Shown here in pieces: positions 25,760 through 34,188 of a stretch of DNA of 38,868 nucleotides. The notes beneath the pieces were generated by a model. That model was not told the origin of the DNA. It was given only the letters and a program-made list of their open reading frames with translations, and made no database searches. The DNA comes from Bacilli bacterium (GTDB lineage: Bacteria > Bacillota_I > Bacilli_A > RFN20 > CAG-826): contig JAKSVB010000011.1 in the NCBI GenBank assembly GCA_024408335.1, forward strand, positions 1 to 38,868, written 5' to 3'. How positions within the stretch are numbered: position 1 is the first letter of the stretch; every line of letters starts with the position of its first letter. Made by a program: the position numbers and the translations under genes.

Positions 25760-27580
25760 ATGAATTATTTACTCTTAATACTCGGCTTGATCCTTGGCCT
25801 AGGTGGAACTGGGTTCATCTTTTATTCGTTCATCAAATGGAATAAGGACAACCTCAAAGACAAATTCGAAAAGAAAGGTTGGCAGACATATATCATCACC
25901 CTCGCCGTCATTGGTTTAGGCTTTGCTGGACTAATCGGTTCAATCTTCCTTTTCCATCCTGAATGGGAAAGCATCAAGGCTTTTGCTAGTGGCGCTTTAA
26001 AAGACCGCCCAGTAAGCTTTGCTGGCAACCTCATCAAAGCGATGGTTGGCATGTTCTTATTCGCAGTTTCTTTTGCTGCCTTATGGACATCATTCTCAAC
26101 TTACTACTACAAACGCAAACTCGATCCTAAACAAAAGAAGATCTTTAGAATCATCAAGCTCGCTGCTATTGCTCCAGCTGTTTTGTCTTTCTTCTTCTGG
26201 ACCGATGCTTTTGGCGCTTATATCACCTATCCATTAGTAAGCGGCATCAAAATCGATGGCGAAGGAGTGGGATTCTTCACCCCGTTCTCTAGAACTGGCG
26301 AAGGTTTAAAAATTGCTTTCTATGCTATCGTCATTCTTTCAGGTGCCTTCATCTCATACGCAGTTGGAAACCACCTCATGTACAAGAAATACAAGAAGAA
26401 GGATGTCTTTGGAAGCACTCTTCTTGTTGGTTTTGCTTCTGGCGTCATCGGCGCTCGTATTTGGTATGTCGTCGGTAACTTCGAAAGAGAATTCTTAGGA
26501 CAGCCTTTCATGAAGTACATCGCTATTTGGGAAGGCGGCATCACCATTCTCGGTGGCGCTTTCGCAGGTATCGTCATGGGTGCTCTTTGGTTCAAACTCA
26601 CTCAAAAAGACATCGATATCAGAGATGGCATTGATTTCGCTGTTCCAACAGTTCTCCTTGCCCAGGCTTTAGGCAGATGGGGCAACTTCTTCAACGTCGA
26701 AGTTTATGGCGAACCAATCAAGGTTAGCGGCATTTGGAACCTCCTTCCTTCTTGGATCATCCAACAAATGAACCAAAGCAGCGGCGGAATGCCTCTTCCA
26801 GCTGGGGAAATGCATCTCCCATTATTCTTAATCGAAGCCGTCCTTAATTTAGGTGGCTACTTCATTATCGTCTATGGCGTTGGAAAAGGACTTAAGAAAT
26901 GGATCAAAGGCGGTGACCTTTGCGGTGCTTACTTCCTTTGGTATGGTATCGTCCGTATCATCCTCGAACCTCTTAGAGATGGTAGATTCAACATGGGTAC
27001 CGACAACTCATGGAGTGTCTGTAACTCTCTTGTCTATATCGTTATCGGCGCTGCAGTCATTCTCTCTGCTCACCTTTACCAAGCCCTCGTTGATGAAAAA
27101 GAAAAAGGCATCACTCCAATGGTAGCAGCAGGAATCCTTGTCCCAACCATCCTTTTCCCTCTCCTTCAAAGCGTCACTGTCACTAGTGGCAACGATGGAA
27201 CAGGAGCTCTTCTTGCAAAATATAGTGGCTTTGAAGCAATGGGCAAAGCGCCAGTCTTCTTAGTTTCATATATCCTTGTCGTCCTTGCTTGCCTTATGTT
27301 TGCCGCTTCATTCTTCTTAAAGAAGAAAGGCAAAAAGCAACCAGCTGAATACATCAATATCGGCGCCATGTGTTTAGCAGGCTTAGGAGCCGTCATGACT
27401 TTATTCGCCAAAGACTCCATCCCTTCAGGAAGCGACGAATTTGTTAACTTCTCATATGGATTCTTCCTCCTTGCCATATTCGCTATTTCTGCTTTAGCAG
27501 TATCCTTCATGCCTATCTTTAACGAGGCAAGACTCAAGAAAGAAAACAAAAAAGCGGAGGCAAAGAAAGACAATGCTTAA
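25760..27580 (+). CDS. lgt: Oversized prolipoprotein diacylglyceryl transferase
   Basis: Lgt transfers diacylglycerol from phosphatidylglycerol to the cysteine of prolipoproteins in the membrane. At 606 aa it is about twice the normal 260-290. The Lgt core is roughly residues 170-425: RWGNFFNVEVYG gives Arg306, Asn309 and Gly317 (E. coli Arg143, Asn146, Gly154), and YGIVR gives Tyr395 and Arg399 (E. coli Tyr235, Arg239). At the place of E. coli His103, in GGITILGG, Leu264 stands instead of the usual His or Tyr. About 170 residues with several helices precede the core, and about 150 residues with three or four helices and a Lys-rich tail follow. It overlaps the next gene by 8 nt, as in the lgt-ppaX arrangement of Bacillus. 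Confidence 0.88.
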   Translation: MNYLLLILGLILGLGGTGFIFYSFIKWNKDNLKDKFEKKGWQTYIITLAVIGLGFAGLIGSIFLFHPEWESIKAFASGALKDRPVSFAGNLIKAMVGMFLFAVSFAALWTSFSTYYYKRKLDPKQKKIFRIIKLAAIAPAVLSFFFWTDAFGAYITYPLVSGIKIDGEGVGFFTPFSRTGEGLKIAFYAIVILSGAFISYAVGNHLMYKKYKKKDVFGSTLLVGFASGVIGARIWYVVGNFEREFLGQPFMKYIAIWEGGITILGGAFAGIVMGALWFKLTQKDIDIRDGIDFAVPTVLLAQALGRWGNFFNVEVYGEPIKVSGIWNLLPSWIIQQMNQSSGGMPLPAGEMHLPLFLIEAVLNLGGYFIIVYGVGKGLKKWIKGGDLCGAYFLWYGIVRIILEPLRDGRFNMGTDNSWSVCNSLVYIVIGAAVILSAHLYQALVDEKEKGITPMVAAGILVPTILFPLLQSVTVTSGNDGTGALLAKYSGFEAMGKAPVFLVSYILVVLACLMFAASFFLKKKGKKQPAEYINIGAMCLAGLGAVMTLFAKDSIPSGSDEFVNFSYGFFLLAIFAISALAVSFMPIFNEARLKKENKKAEAKKDNA

Positions 27581-28208
27581 GCTTGCTATTTTCGATTTGG
27601 ATGGAACCCTCATTGATAGCGATCTCATGATCATTGATCTTTGGAGACTCATCTACAAAAAGTACCGTCCTGGCTATAGGCCAACAACAAGAAAACTCCT
27701 TTCCTTCAGCGGACCATCTTTTGACGATTCTCTTAGAGAAGAAGTCCCAGAGGTTCCTTCTCAGGAAATCATCGATCTTCATAACGAACACTTCGACGAG
27801 CTTTACGAAAGTGTCGTTGCCTTCCCATTTGCCAAAGAATTCCTTCTTTCGTTGAAAGAAAAAGGAATTAAGTTAGCGGTCAACACCAACAAAATGCACC
27901 TCCTTTCCGAGTGGTGCGTTAAACACGTTGGTTTTGGAGAAGACATGTTCGACGTCATTGTATCGTGCGACGATGTCAAAAACGTCAAACCAGACCCAGA
28001 AGGTATTTTCTTAGCCATGAAGCAAACAGGAATCACCGATAAGAGTGAAGTCATTTTCTTTGGCGATTCCGTCTTCGATATCAAATCCGCGAATAACGCG
28101 GGCGTTAAAATCGCCATCATGAAATCGCCAGTTCACGCCCTTCCAGAAGGAACAAAGGCTGACTATTTCTTTGATGGTTTCGATGAAGCGATGAGGGTGA
28201 TCAAATAA
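27573..28208 (+). CDS. HAD-superfamily phosphatase (PpaX/Gph-like)
   Basis: A 211-aa HAD subfamily IA hydrolase. Motif I is FDLDGTLID (Asp8, Asp10), motif II is the Thr of VNTNK, motif III a Lys in VKPDPEG and motif IV FFGDSVFDIKSANNAG. A helical cap lies between residues 15 and 80. Its position after lgt matches B. subtilis ppaX, which hydrolyses pyrophosphate, but phosphoglycolate phosphatases have the same motifs, so the substrate is open. GGAGG precedes the start inside lgt. It overlaps the trxB-like gene by 1 nt (TAATG). Confidence 0.85.
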   Translation: MLKLAIFDLDGTLIDSDLMIIDLWRLIYKKYRPGYRPTTRKLLSFSGPSFDDSLREEVPEVPSQEIIDLHNEHFDELYESVVAFPFAKEFLLSLKEKGIKLAVNTNKMHLLSEWCVKHVGFGEDMFDVIVSCDDVKNVKPDPEGIFLAMKQTGITDKSEVIFFGDSVFDIKSANNAGVKIAIMKSPVHALPEGTKADYFFDGFDEAMRVIK

Positions 28209-29119
28209 TGGAACAAATTGATATTGTCATCATTGGAGCTGGCCCAGCAGGTATTAGCGCGGCCCTTTACTTAAAAAGAGCGGGTGCATCTTTTACGTGG
28301 CTTGAAAAAGGCGCGCCTGGAGGAAAGCTCATCAATATCCATGAAGTTGGCAATTACCCAGGCATCCCTAACGCTAACGGTTTTGATTTGGCCATGTCTT
28401 TGCTTAAGAGCACTGAATCGGTTAACGCTTCCGTGACTTATGGCGAAGTCAAATCAGTTAGAAAAGAAAACGGTCTTTTTATCGTAAGCACCGAAAACGA
28501 GACTTACGAAGCTAAAGCGGTGATTGTCGCAACAGGCTTCTCAAACGTCCCATCGATCAAAGGAGAGAAAGAACATCTTAATAAAGGCGTCTCTTACTGC
28601 GCTACATGCGATGGACCTCTTTACCGTCAAAAGCATGTCGCTCTCTATGGAAGAGGGGACATCGTTCTTGAAGAGGCGATTTATCTTGAAGCGTTAGCAA
28701 GCAAAGTCACGATCTTTACCCCAGACGCAGAATATCAGGGAAATGAACTCATGAAAGAAATTCTTTCAAAGAAAGAAAAAGTTGAGTTCATTTATAATTC
28801 AAAAATCACCGAAATCCTTGGAGAAGCAGCTCTAACTTCAATCAAATATGAGGAAAATGGAGAAACAAAAGAAATGGAAATCTCCGCGCTTTTCCCTTTG
28901 TTTGGCGAGAAGAGCGCTTCATCTTTCCTTTCTCCATTAGGCATTGAAACAAATAAAGGGTTTGTCAAAGTCGACAATAATATGGCTTCTAGCGTCGAAG
29001 GGCTTTTCGCTGCTGGCGATATCGTAGATAAATCTCTTCGCCAAGTTGTTACCGCTGCTTCAGATGGAGCGATCGCTGCCACAAGTGTTCTGTCATTTTT
29101 AAGGAAGCGCAAACAATGA
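28208..29119 (+). CDS. trxB: Thioredoxin-reductase-like flavoprotein without NADPH motifs
   Basis: A 303-aa flavoprotein of the low-Mr thioredoxin reductase fold. The FAD site is IIGAGPAGISAALYL and the C-terminal AAGDI; the redox pair is Cys131 and Cys134 in CATC. The second dinucleotide site is degenerate: GRGDIVLEEA replaces GGGDSAxEEA, and FTPDAEYQ stands where NADPH-dependent enzymes have HRRxxxR. This is the pattern described for ferredoxin-linked and other pyridine-nucleotide-independent reductases of the family. NifJ would supply reduced ferredoxin. The gene order (lgt, ppaX, trxB) parallels Bacillus. It overlaps the next gene by 4 nt (ATGA). Confidence 0.85.
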   Translation: MEQIDIVIIGAGPAGISAALYLKRAGASFTWLEKGAPGGKLINIHEVGNYPGIPNANGFDLAMSLLKSTESVNASVTYGEVKSVRKENGLFIVSTENETYEAKAVIVATGFSNVPSIKGEKEHLNKGVSYCATCDGPLYRQKHVALYGRGDIVLEEAIYLEALASKVTIFTPDAEYQGNELMKEILSKKEKVEFIYNSKITEILGEAALTSIKYEENGETKEMEISALFPLFGEKSASSFLSPLGIETNKGFVKVDNNMASSVEGLFAAGDIVDKSLRQVVTAASDGAIAATSVLSFLRKRKQ

Positions 29120-29493
29120 AAATCTCATTTGAGTCATTTGGTTTTAAATATGGGTTACCTGATGATGGCCGCATGATCATCGATGTTCGTCACCTCCCTA
29201 ATCCTTATTGGGATGAAGCCCTAAGGCCTTTCACTGGCTTAGATGAGCCAGTTGCCGCCTATATTAGAGAAAGCGAAATCACCAAAGAGTTCTTAAAGAA
29301 CCTTACGGCAATGCTTGATCAATATTTTGAGGAGTCGCTCAAAAACGGAACCGAAAGCATTTGTGTTGGTATTGGCTGCACAGGCGGCCAACATCGCAGC
29401 GTTTTTGTAACCGAAACCCTCTACAAAGAATACAAAGGCAAATATAACTGCACCGTTTCTCATAGAGAACTAAGCAGATATAAGAGGAACTAA
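29116..29493 (+). CDS. Stand-alone RapZ C-terminal domain protein
   Basis: A 125-aa protein that matches only the C-terminal domain of RapZ/YvcJ: SFGFKYGLP, DVRHLPNP, LRPFTGLDEPVAAYI, IGCTGGQHRSVFV and a final HREL. The N-terminal P-loop kinase-like domain, about 150 residues in full-length RapZ, is absent: the gene starts with ATG inside the ATGA overlap with the trxB-like gene and no remnant precedes it. In E. coli this domain binds small RNAs and guides their decay. The position between trxB and whiA is that of full-length rapZ in Bacillus, and yvcK, normally between rapZ and whiA, is missing. whiA follows after 1 nt. Confidence 0.88.
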   Translation: MKISFESFGFKYGLPDDGRMIIDVRHLPNPYWDEALRPFTGLDEPVAAYIRESEITKEFLKNLTAMLDQYFEESLKNGTESICVGIGCTGGQHRSVFVTETLYKEYKGKYNCTVSHRELSRYKRN

Positions 29494-29494
29494 G

Positions 29495-30469
29495 ATGGCA
29501 AGCACAGGGAATGGAATCTCATTTGCAAGGCTAGTCAAAGAAGAATCCGCCAGAGCCGAAAGAAGCGAATCAGAAAAGAAAGCCGTTCTTTCTTCTTTCG
29601 TTCGCATCAATGGCTACATGAAGATGGGTGGAGGAAAAGTCGGACTTGAGCTTTCAAGCGAGAATAGCGCTATTGCCAAATGTGCTTATCAATATCTTCA
29701 TGACCTTTATGGCGTTGAAGTTAGATTCTCTTACACTCGTAGTGCGGGCTTATTAAAACGAATCACCTATCACGTCATCGTAGATGATGGGGCAGAGGAT
29801 ATCCTTTCCGATCTCGAAGTCGATTTCTTTAATCCAGAAAAGCCAAAAGAAGTTATTTCTTCTTCCAAGGAAGTCGCCGCCTATCTTACAGGTGCTTTCT
29901 TAGCAAGCGGATCCGTCAATAACCCTCTAGCTAGAAGCTACCATCTTGAGATCGCTCTCAAAGATGAGGGATACGCAAAATTCCTTCTTAAGCTTTGGTC
30001 AAAATATTCTCCTCATCCTTTCTCATGCAAGATGAGCAAAAGAAGAAACCAATACGTCCTTTATATCAAACGCGGAGATGAGGTTTCCGATTTCCTCATT
30101 CTTCTTGGTGCCAAAGATCAGTGCCTTGCTTTCGAAGACGTCCGTATCAGCCGTGACTTCAGTGGCATCGGCAACCGCTTAAGCAACCTCGATACCGCAA
30201 ACTATGGAAGGGTCGTCAAATCGAGTGAACGCCAAGTCGCAGAGATCGAATACTTGTTCCAAAAAGAAGGAAGGGAACATATTCAAAACAAAAACGAGAA
30301 ACTCTTTGCTCTAATGGAACTCCGTTTGTCAAACCACGATGCTTCTTTAGAAGAACTCGCTTCCTTATTAAGCGAATTGCTTAATACTGAAATCACCAAA
30401 TCAAACGTCAATCATCTTTTTAGATATATCCACACTCATGCTGAGGAGCTTAAAAATGGCGGTAGATAA
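29495..30469 (+). CDS. whiA: WhiA family DNA-binding protein
   Basis: WhiA (324 aa) combines a LAGLIDADG-endonuclease-like domain that has lost nuclease activity with a C-terminal helix-turn-helix. The start SFARLVKEES, the AYLTGAFLASGSVNNP segment (the degenerate LAGLIDADG-like stretch) and the C-terminal LSNHDASLEELASLL...ITKSNVNHLFRYI (HTH) agree with the family. In Bacillus it affects cell division and chromosome segregation; in Streptomyces it triggers sporulation septation. AGAGGA precedes the ATG. The xre gene overlaps its 3' end by 14 nt. Confidence 0.93.
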   Translation: MASTGNGISFARLVKEESARAERSESEKKAVLSSFVRINGYMKMGGGKVGLELSSENSAIAKCAYQYLHDLYGVEVRFSYTRSAGLLKRITYHVIVDDGAEDILSDLEVDFFNPEKPKEVISSSKEVAAYLTGAFLASGSVNNPLARSYHLEIALKDEGYAKFLLKLWSKYSPHPFSCKMSKRRNQYVLYIKRGDEVSDFLILLGAKDQCLAFEDVRISRDFSGIGNRLSNLDTANYGRVVKSSERQVAEIEYLFQKEGREHIQNKNEKLFALMELRLSNHDASLEELASLLSELLNTEITKSNVNHLFRYIHTHAEELKNGGR

Positions 30470-30725
30470 TAAGTCTTTTGGTGTCCTTTGGCAGTTAGGA
30501 AGAAGAATCGCTTTTCTTAGAAAGCAAAGACATCTTTCTCAGCTTTCTCTTTCGATAGACGCGGACATCGCAAAAAGCTACCTTAGCGATCTCGAAAGAG
30601 GAGAAAGAAATCCAAGTGTTCTCATACTCAATAGGATCGCTTTGGCTCTTGGAATCACTCTTTCAGAGCTCTTCCAAGGAATAGTTTCTTTGGAAGGATT
30701 AACCAATATCGAGGGAAGACAATGA
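30456..30725 (+). CDS. XRE-family transcriptional regulator
   Basis: An 89-aa protein with one Cro/C1 helix-turn-helix (residues about 12-70): RRIAFLRKQRHLSQLSLS, then KSYLSDLERGERNPSVLILNRIALALG and ITLSELF. A GAGGAG ribosome binding site inside whiA decides the ATG at 30456; an in-frame ATG at 30438 would lie before it. It is nested in the operon between whiA and the second HAD gene, which it overlaps by 4 nt (ATGA). The target is unknown. Confidence 0.82.
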   Translation: MAVDNKSFGVLWQLGRRIAFLRKQRHLSQLSLSIDADIAKSYLSDLERGERNPSVLILNRIALALGITLSELFQGIVSLEGLTNIEGRQ

Positions 30726-31369
30726 ACTTCGACTCTTTTGACACACTTGTAATCGACTTCAACGGAACCATCCTTGATGATAGGGAACTCTGCGTCACTA
30801 TCCTTAACGAGATGCTCGTGATGCAAGGACATGAACCAGTTACCCTCGATAAGTATCTTCACATCTTCACTTTCCCGATTATCGAATACTATAGACGCGC
30901 GGGTTTTAAACTAGAACCAGAAGGAAATGAGAACTTCGATTATCTTGCTAAGATCTTCGTAAGAAGTTTCAAAGAAAGATTCCCTGGCCTTCAAATATTT
31001 GACGATGCCATTTCGTTCCTCGAAAGCTTCAAAGGGAAGAAGAAACTGATTTTGCTCAGCGCTTCAGAGCAAAAAGCCCTCGAAAGCCAACTTGAACATT
31101 TTGGAGTGCTTAGTTATTTCGATGTTGTTCTTGGCATCAAAGACATATACGCCGCAAGCAAACTAAAGGAAGCGGAAAGATATTTTGAAGAGAACAAAAC
31201 CGATATGGGTAAGGTTCTCTTTATCGGTGACACCCTCCACGATGAAGAGGTCGCAAAAGCCTTAGGAGCCAAATCGATCTTCGTTTCTAGAGGCCATCAG
31301 CATCCTGATGTGCTAAAAAGCTTAGGCGAAAGCGAAATCTTCCCTGATCTTATGAGCCTTGTAAAATAG
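30722..31369 (+). CDS. HAD-superfamily hydrolase with Asn in motif I
   Basis: A 215-aa HAD IA-type protein. Motif I reads IDFNGTILDD: Asp12 is the nucleophile, but the second residue of the DxD pair is Asn14 instead of Asp, which normally acts as acid/base. Motif II is the Ser of LLSAS, motif III a Lys in ASKLKEA and motif IV FIGDTLHDEEVA. A helical cap lies at about 20-95. The role is unknown. It is the last gene of the operon, and the terminator overlaps its stop. Confidence 0.8.
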   Translation: MNFDSFDTLVIDFNGTILDDRELCVTILNEMLVMQGHEPVTLDKYLHIFTFPIIEYYRRAGFKLEPEGNENFDYLAKIFVRSFKERFPGLQIFDDAISFLESFKGKKKLILLSASEQKALESQLEHFGVLSYFDVVLGIKDIYAASKLKEAERYFEENKTDMGKVLFIGDTLHDEEVAKALGAKSIFVSRGHQHPDVLKSLGESEIFPDLMSLVK

Positions 31370-31380
31370 GCTCTTTTCTT
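31354..31380 (+). terminator. Terminator of the uvrA operon
   Basis: GAGCCT (31354-31359) and AGGCTC (31368-31373) form the stem, followed by TTTTCTTT. The stop codon of the HAD gene (31367-31369) lies inside the hairpin. Confidence 0.75.
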
Positions 31381-31395
31381 TACAAAATTCAACAA

Positions 31396-31435
31396 TTGAA
31401 AAAATGTATGCGCTTTTATGTATTCTAAATACATA
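31396..31435 (+). promoter_or_regulatory. guaB promoter region with a perfect palindrome
   Basis: A -35-like TTGAAA lies at 31396-31401. TATGTATT (31417-31424) and AATACATA (31428-31435) are perfect 8-bp inverted arms around CTA, covering the -10 region (TGTATT at 17-bp spacing or TATTCT at 19). It looks like an operator for a dimeric repressor. GGAG (about 31458-31461) precedes guaB. Confidence 0.55.
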
Positions 31436-31467
31436 TAAGGTGTTAATGTAAGAAAAAGGAGTAACCC

Positions 31468-32970
31468 ATGGCAAAAATCATCAACGAACCATCACACACA
31501 TTTAATGAATACCTTCTTATTCCAGGCTATTCAGATGACAGAGCAATCCCATCAAACGTCGATTTATCAACACCGCTCACAAGATTCAAAAAAGGTGAAG
31601 AACCAAAGATCAAAATGAGCATTCCAATGATCTCCGCTATCATGCAATCTGTCTCCGGACCAGATCTCGCCGTTGCCCTTGCAAGAGAAGGAGGCGTTTC
31701 CTTCATCTATGGCAACCAATCCATCGAATCTGAAGCGGAAATGATTAAAACCGTCAAACAATACAAGGCTGGTTTCGTTGAATCAGATTCAAACATCACT
31801 CCAGATTCCACAATCGCTGACCTTCTTAAACTCAAGGAGAAGACCGGTCACTCAACAGTGGCAGTCACAGAGGACGGCACCAAGAACGGGGTCCTCGTCG
31901 GTATCATCACTTCAAGAGACTATCGTCCATCAAAAATGGATTTAGACACAAAGGTTTCCGAAGTCATGACCCCATTCTCAAAGCTTATCGTCGGTCACGT
32001 TAACGATTCATTAAAACACTGCAACAACATGATCTGGGACAACAAACTCAATCAACTCCCAATCATCGACGAAGACAATAGACTCAGATACTTAGTTTTC
32101 AGAAAAGACTACGAAAACCACAAACTCTATCCAAACGAACTCTTAGACGAAGACAAGAGATACATCGTCGGTGCTGGCATCAACACCAGAGACTACAAGA
32201 CCAGAGTTCCAGCTTTAGTCGAAGCAGGCGCTGACGCACTTTGCTTAGATTCATCAGAAGGTTACTCAGCTTGGCAAGAACAAGCTCTTGATTGGATTAA
32301 AGCAAATTATCCAGATATCCCTGTTGGCGCTGGAAACGTCGTTTCAAGAGAAGGCTTCCGTTTCTTAGCAGACCACGGCGCTGACTTCATCAAAATCGGT
32401 ATCGGTGGTGGCTCAATCTGTATCACAAGAGAAACCAAAGGTATTGGTAGAGGCCAAGCTACTTCAGTCTTAGAAGTTGCAGCAGCTAGAGACGAATACT
32501 TCGCAGAAACCGGCATCTACGTCCCAATTTGCTCAGATGGCGGCATCGTTCACGATCACCACATCACCTTAGCTCTTGCTATGGGCGCTGACTTTGTCAT
32601 GTTAGGAAGATACTTCGCAAGATTCGATGAATCTCCAACCAACAAAATCATGATTAATGGCACCTACTACAAAGAATACTGGGGAGAAGGTTCCGCTAGA
32701 GCAAGAAACTGGCAAAGATACGACAATGGCGAAGCAAGCAAGCTCACATTCGAAGAAGGCGTCGATTCCTATGTTCCATACGCAGGACCGCTTAAGGAAA
32801 ATGTCGCAATGTCCATGTACAAAGTTAAATCAACAATGTGCAACTGCGGCGCTCTCTCAATCAAAGAACTTCAAGAGAAAGCTGTGCTCACTCTCGTTTC
32901 TGAAACATCCATCGTTGAAGGCGGCGCTCACGACGTTCTTGAGAAAAATAAAACAAGAAACTTCAAATAA
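31468..32970 (+). CDS. guaB: IMP dehydrogenase, Tritrichomonas-like type
   Basis: IMP dehydrogenase (500 aa) oxidises IMP to XMP with NAD, the committed step of GMP synthesis. The TIM barrel holds [18 protein letters not shown], the catalytic loop [13 protein letters not shown] with Cys318, CSDGGI, and the mobile flap with Arg417-Tyr418 (WQRYDNG). A CBS pair lies between about residues 100 and 220. From the start [15 protein letters not shown] to the C-terminal CNCGAL and [10 protein letters not shown], it follows my recollection of the Tritrichomonas foetus enzyme, whose catalytic Cys319 and Arg418-Tyr419 are one position on. Ordinary Bacillus-type GuaB differs at these stretches and is about 488 aa. 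It is a single-gene transcript with its own promoter and terminator. Confidence 0.95.
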   Translation: MAKIINEPSHTFNEYLLIPGYSDDRAIPSNVDLSTPLTRFKKGEEPKIKMSIPMISAIMQSVSGPDLAVALAREGGVSFIYGNQSIESEAEMIKTVKQYKAGFVESDSNITPDSTIADLLKLKEKTGHSTVAVTEDGTKNGVLVGIITSRDYRPSKMDLDTKVSEVMTPFSKLIVGHVNDSLKHCNNMIWDNKLNQLPIIDEDNRLRYLVFRKDYENHKLYPNELLDEDKRYIVGAGINTRDYKTRVPALVEAGADALCLDSSEGYSAWQEQALDWIKANYPDIPVGAGNVVSREGFRFLADHGADFIKIGIGGGSICITRETKGIGRGQATSVLEVAAARDEYFAETGIYVPICSDGGIVHDHHITLALAMGADFVMLGRYFARFDESPTNKIMINGTYYKEYWGEGSARARNWQRYDNGEASKLTFEEGVDSYVPYAGPLKENVAMSMYKVKSTMCNCGALSIKELQEKAVLTLVSETSIVEGGAHDVLEKNKTRNFK

Positions 32971-32977
32971 GAAATCT

Positions 32978-33006
32978 AAGGGTCAAGCGATTGGCCCTTT
33001 TCTTTT
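32978..33006 (+). terminator. Terminator of guaB
   Basis: AAGGGTCAA and TTGGCCCTT form a 9-bp stem with one G-U pair around GCGA, followed by TTCTTTT. Confidence 0.8.
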
Positions 33007-33063
33007 AGAAAAAGTATTTGCCAAGCAAACGTTTCTTCTATAAGAAGAGAGTTATTAATTTGC

Positions 33064-33092
33064 TTCACATAAGGCAAAGTGCTTTGTATAAT
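33064..33092 (+). promoter_or_regulatory. Promoter of gap
   Basis: TTCACA (33064-33069), 17 bp, TATAAT (33087-33092). The start is near 33099, and AAGGAGGA (33109-33116) is the ribosome binding site. Confidence 0.75.
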
Positions 33093-33127
33093 TAAGCCGC
33101 AGTCTAATAAGGAGGACATGTAAACTT

Positions 33128-34159
33128 ATGTCAGTAAAGGTTGCTATTAACGGATTTGGCCGTATCGGCCGTCTTGCTTTCCGCCAAATGTGGGGAGCCC
33201 CAGGCTACGAAGTCGTCGCCATCAATGATTTAACCAGCCCACAAATGCTTGCTCACTTGCTCAAGTACGATTCAGCTCAAGGTCGCTATGCCTTAGCAGA
33301 TAAAGTCACCTGCAGCGAAGAAGGCGCAGCAGAAGGTTGGATCGCTGTCGACGGAAAGAAAATCCGTATCTATGCAGAAAAAGATGCCAACAACTGCCCA
33401 TGGGCAGCATTAGACGTTGACGTCGTTCTCGAATGCACTGGTTTCTACTGCTCAAAAGAAAAGAGCATGGCACACATCAATGCCGGTGCTAAAAAGGTTG
33501 TTATCTCAGCTCCAGCTGGTAAAGACCTCCCAACCATCGTCTACTCAGTTAACGAGAAGACCTTAACAAAAGAAGACAAAGTCATCAGCGCAGCAAGCTG
33601 CACCACAAACTGCTTAGCTCCAATGACCAAAGCTCTCAATGACGCTTTCCCAATCCAAAGCGGTATCATGACCACTGTTCACGCATTCACTGGTGACCAA
33701 ATGGTTCTCGATGGCCCACACCGCAAAGGCGATCTCCGCCGTGCTCGTGCAGCTGCTGTCAACATCGTTCCAAACAGCACCGGTGCTGCAAAAGCTATCG
33801 GTCTTGTCATCCCAGAACTCAATGGCAAACTCATCGGTTCAGCTCAACGTGTTCCAGTTCCTACTGGTTCAACCACAATCTTAGTCGCAGTCGTCAAAGC
33901 AGACGAACTCGATGCTGCTAAGATCAACGCAGTCATGAAAGCTGCTGCTAACGATTCATTCGGCTACACCGAAGAACAACTCGTTTCAAGCGACATCATC
34001 GGTATCACCTACGGCTCACTCTTTGATGCAACCCAAACCATGGTCATCAAACTTGCTGAAGGCCTCTACCAAGTTCAAGTCGTTTCATGGTACGACAATG
34101 AGAACTCATACACTTCTCAAATGGTCCGCACCATCAAATACTTCGCAGAAAATTGCTAA
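33128..34159 (+). CDS. gap: Glyceraldehyde-3-phosphate dehydrogenase
   Basis: GAPDH (343 aa) oxidises glyceraldehyde 3-phosphate to 1,3-bisphosphoglycerate with NAD. The Rossmann start is [15 protein letters not shown], the catalytic Cys158 is in [13 protein letters not shown] and the C-terminal [16 protein letters not shown] matches the family. The adenine-pocket region has an Asn-Asp pair (AINDLTSPQ), typical for NAD preference. Two potential insertions give a length a few residues above the usual 335. It has its own promoter and terminator. In many Bacillota it is joined to pgk; here a lipoprotein gene and about 700 bp of non-coding DNA separate them. Confidence 0.97.
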   Translation: MSVKVAINGFGRIGRLAFRQMWGAPGYEVVAINDLTSPQMLAHLLKYDSAQGRYALADKVTCSEEGAAEGWIAVDGKKIRIYAEKDANNCPWAALDVDVVLECTGFYCSKEKSMAHINAGAKKVVISAPAGKDLPTIVYSVNEKTLTKEDKVISAASCTTNCLAPMTKALNDAFPIQSGIMTTVHAFTGDQMVLDGPHRKGDLRRARAAAVNIVPNSTGAAKAIGLVIPELNGKLIGSAQRVPVPTGSTTILVAVVKADELDAAKINAVMKAAANDSFGYTEEQLVSSDIIGITYGSLFDATQTMVIKLAEGLYQVQVVSWYDNENSYTSQMVRTIKYFAENC

Positions 34160-34188
34160 GCTATTTAAACACGAAACTAAAACTATCG

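Noticed and set aside
28208-30725. Mycoplasma-type code with TGA as Trp
   Set aside because: TGA ends several tightly coupled genes at ATGA overlaps, and Trp positions use TGG.
31381-31467. Guanine riboswitch before guaB
   Set aside because: The region between promoter and start is too short (about 35 nt) and has none of the conserved aptamer loops.
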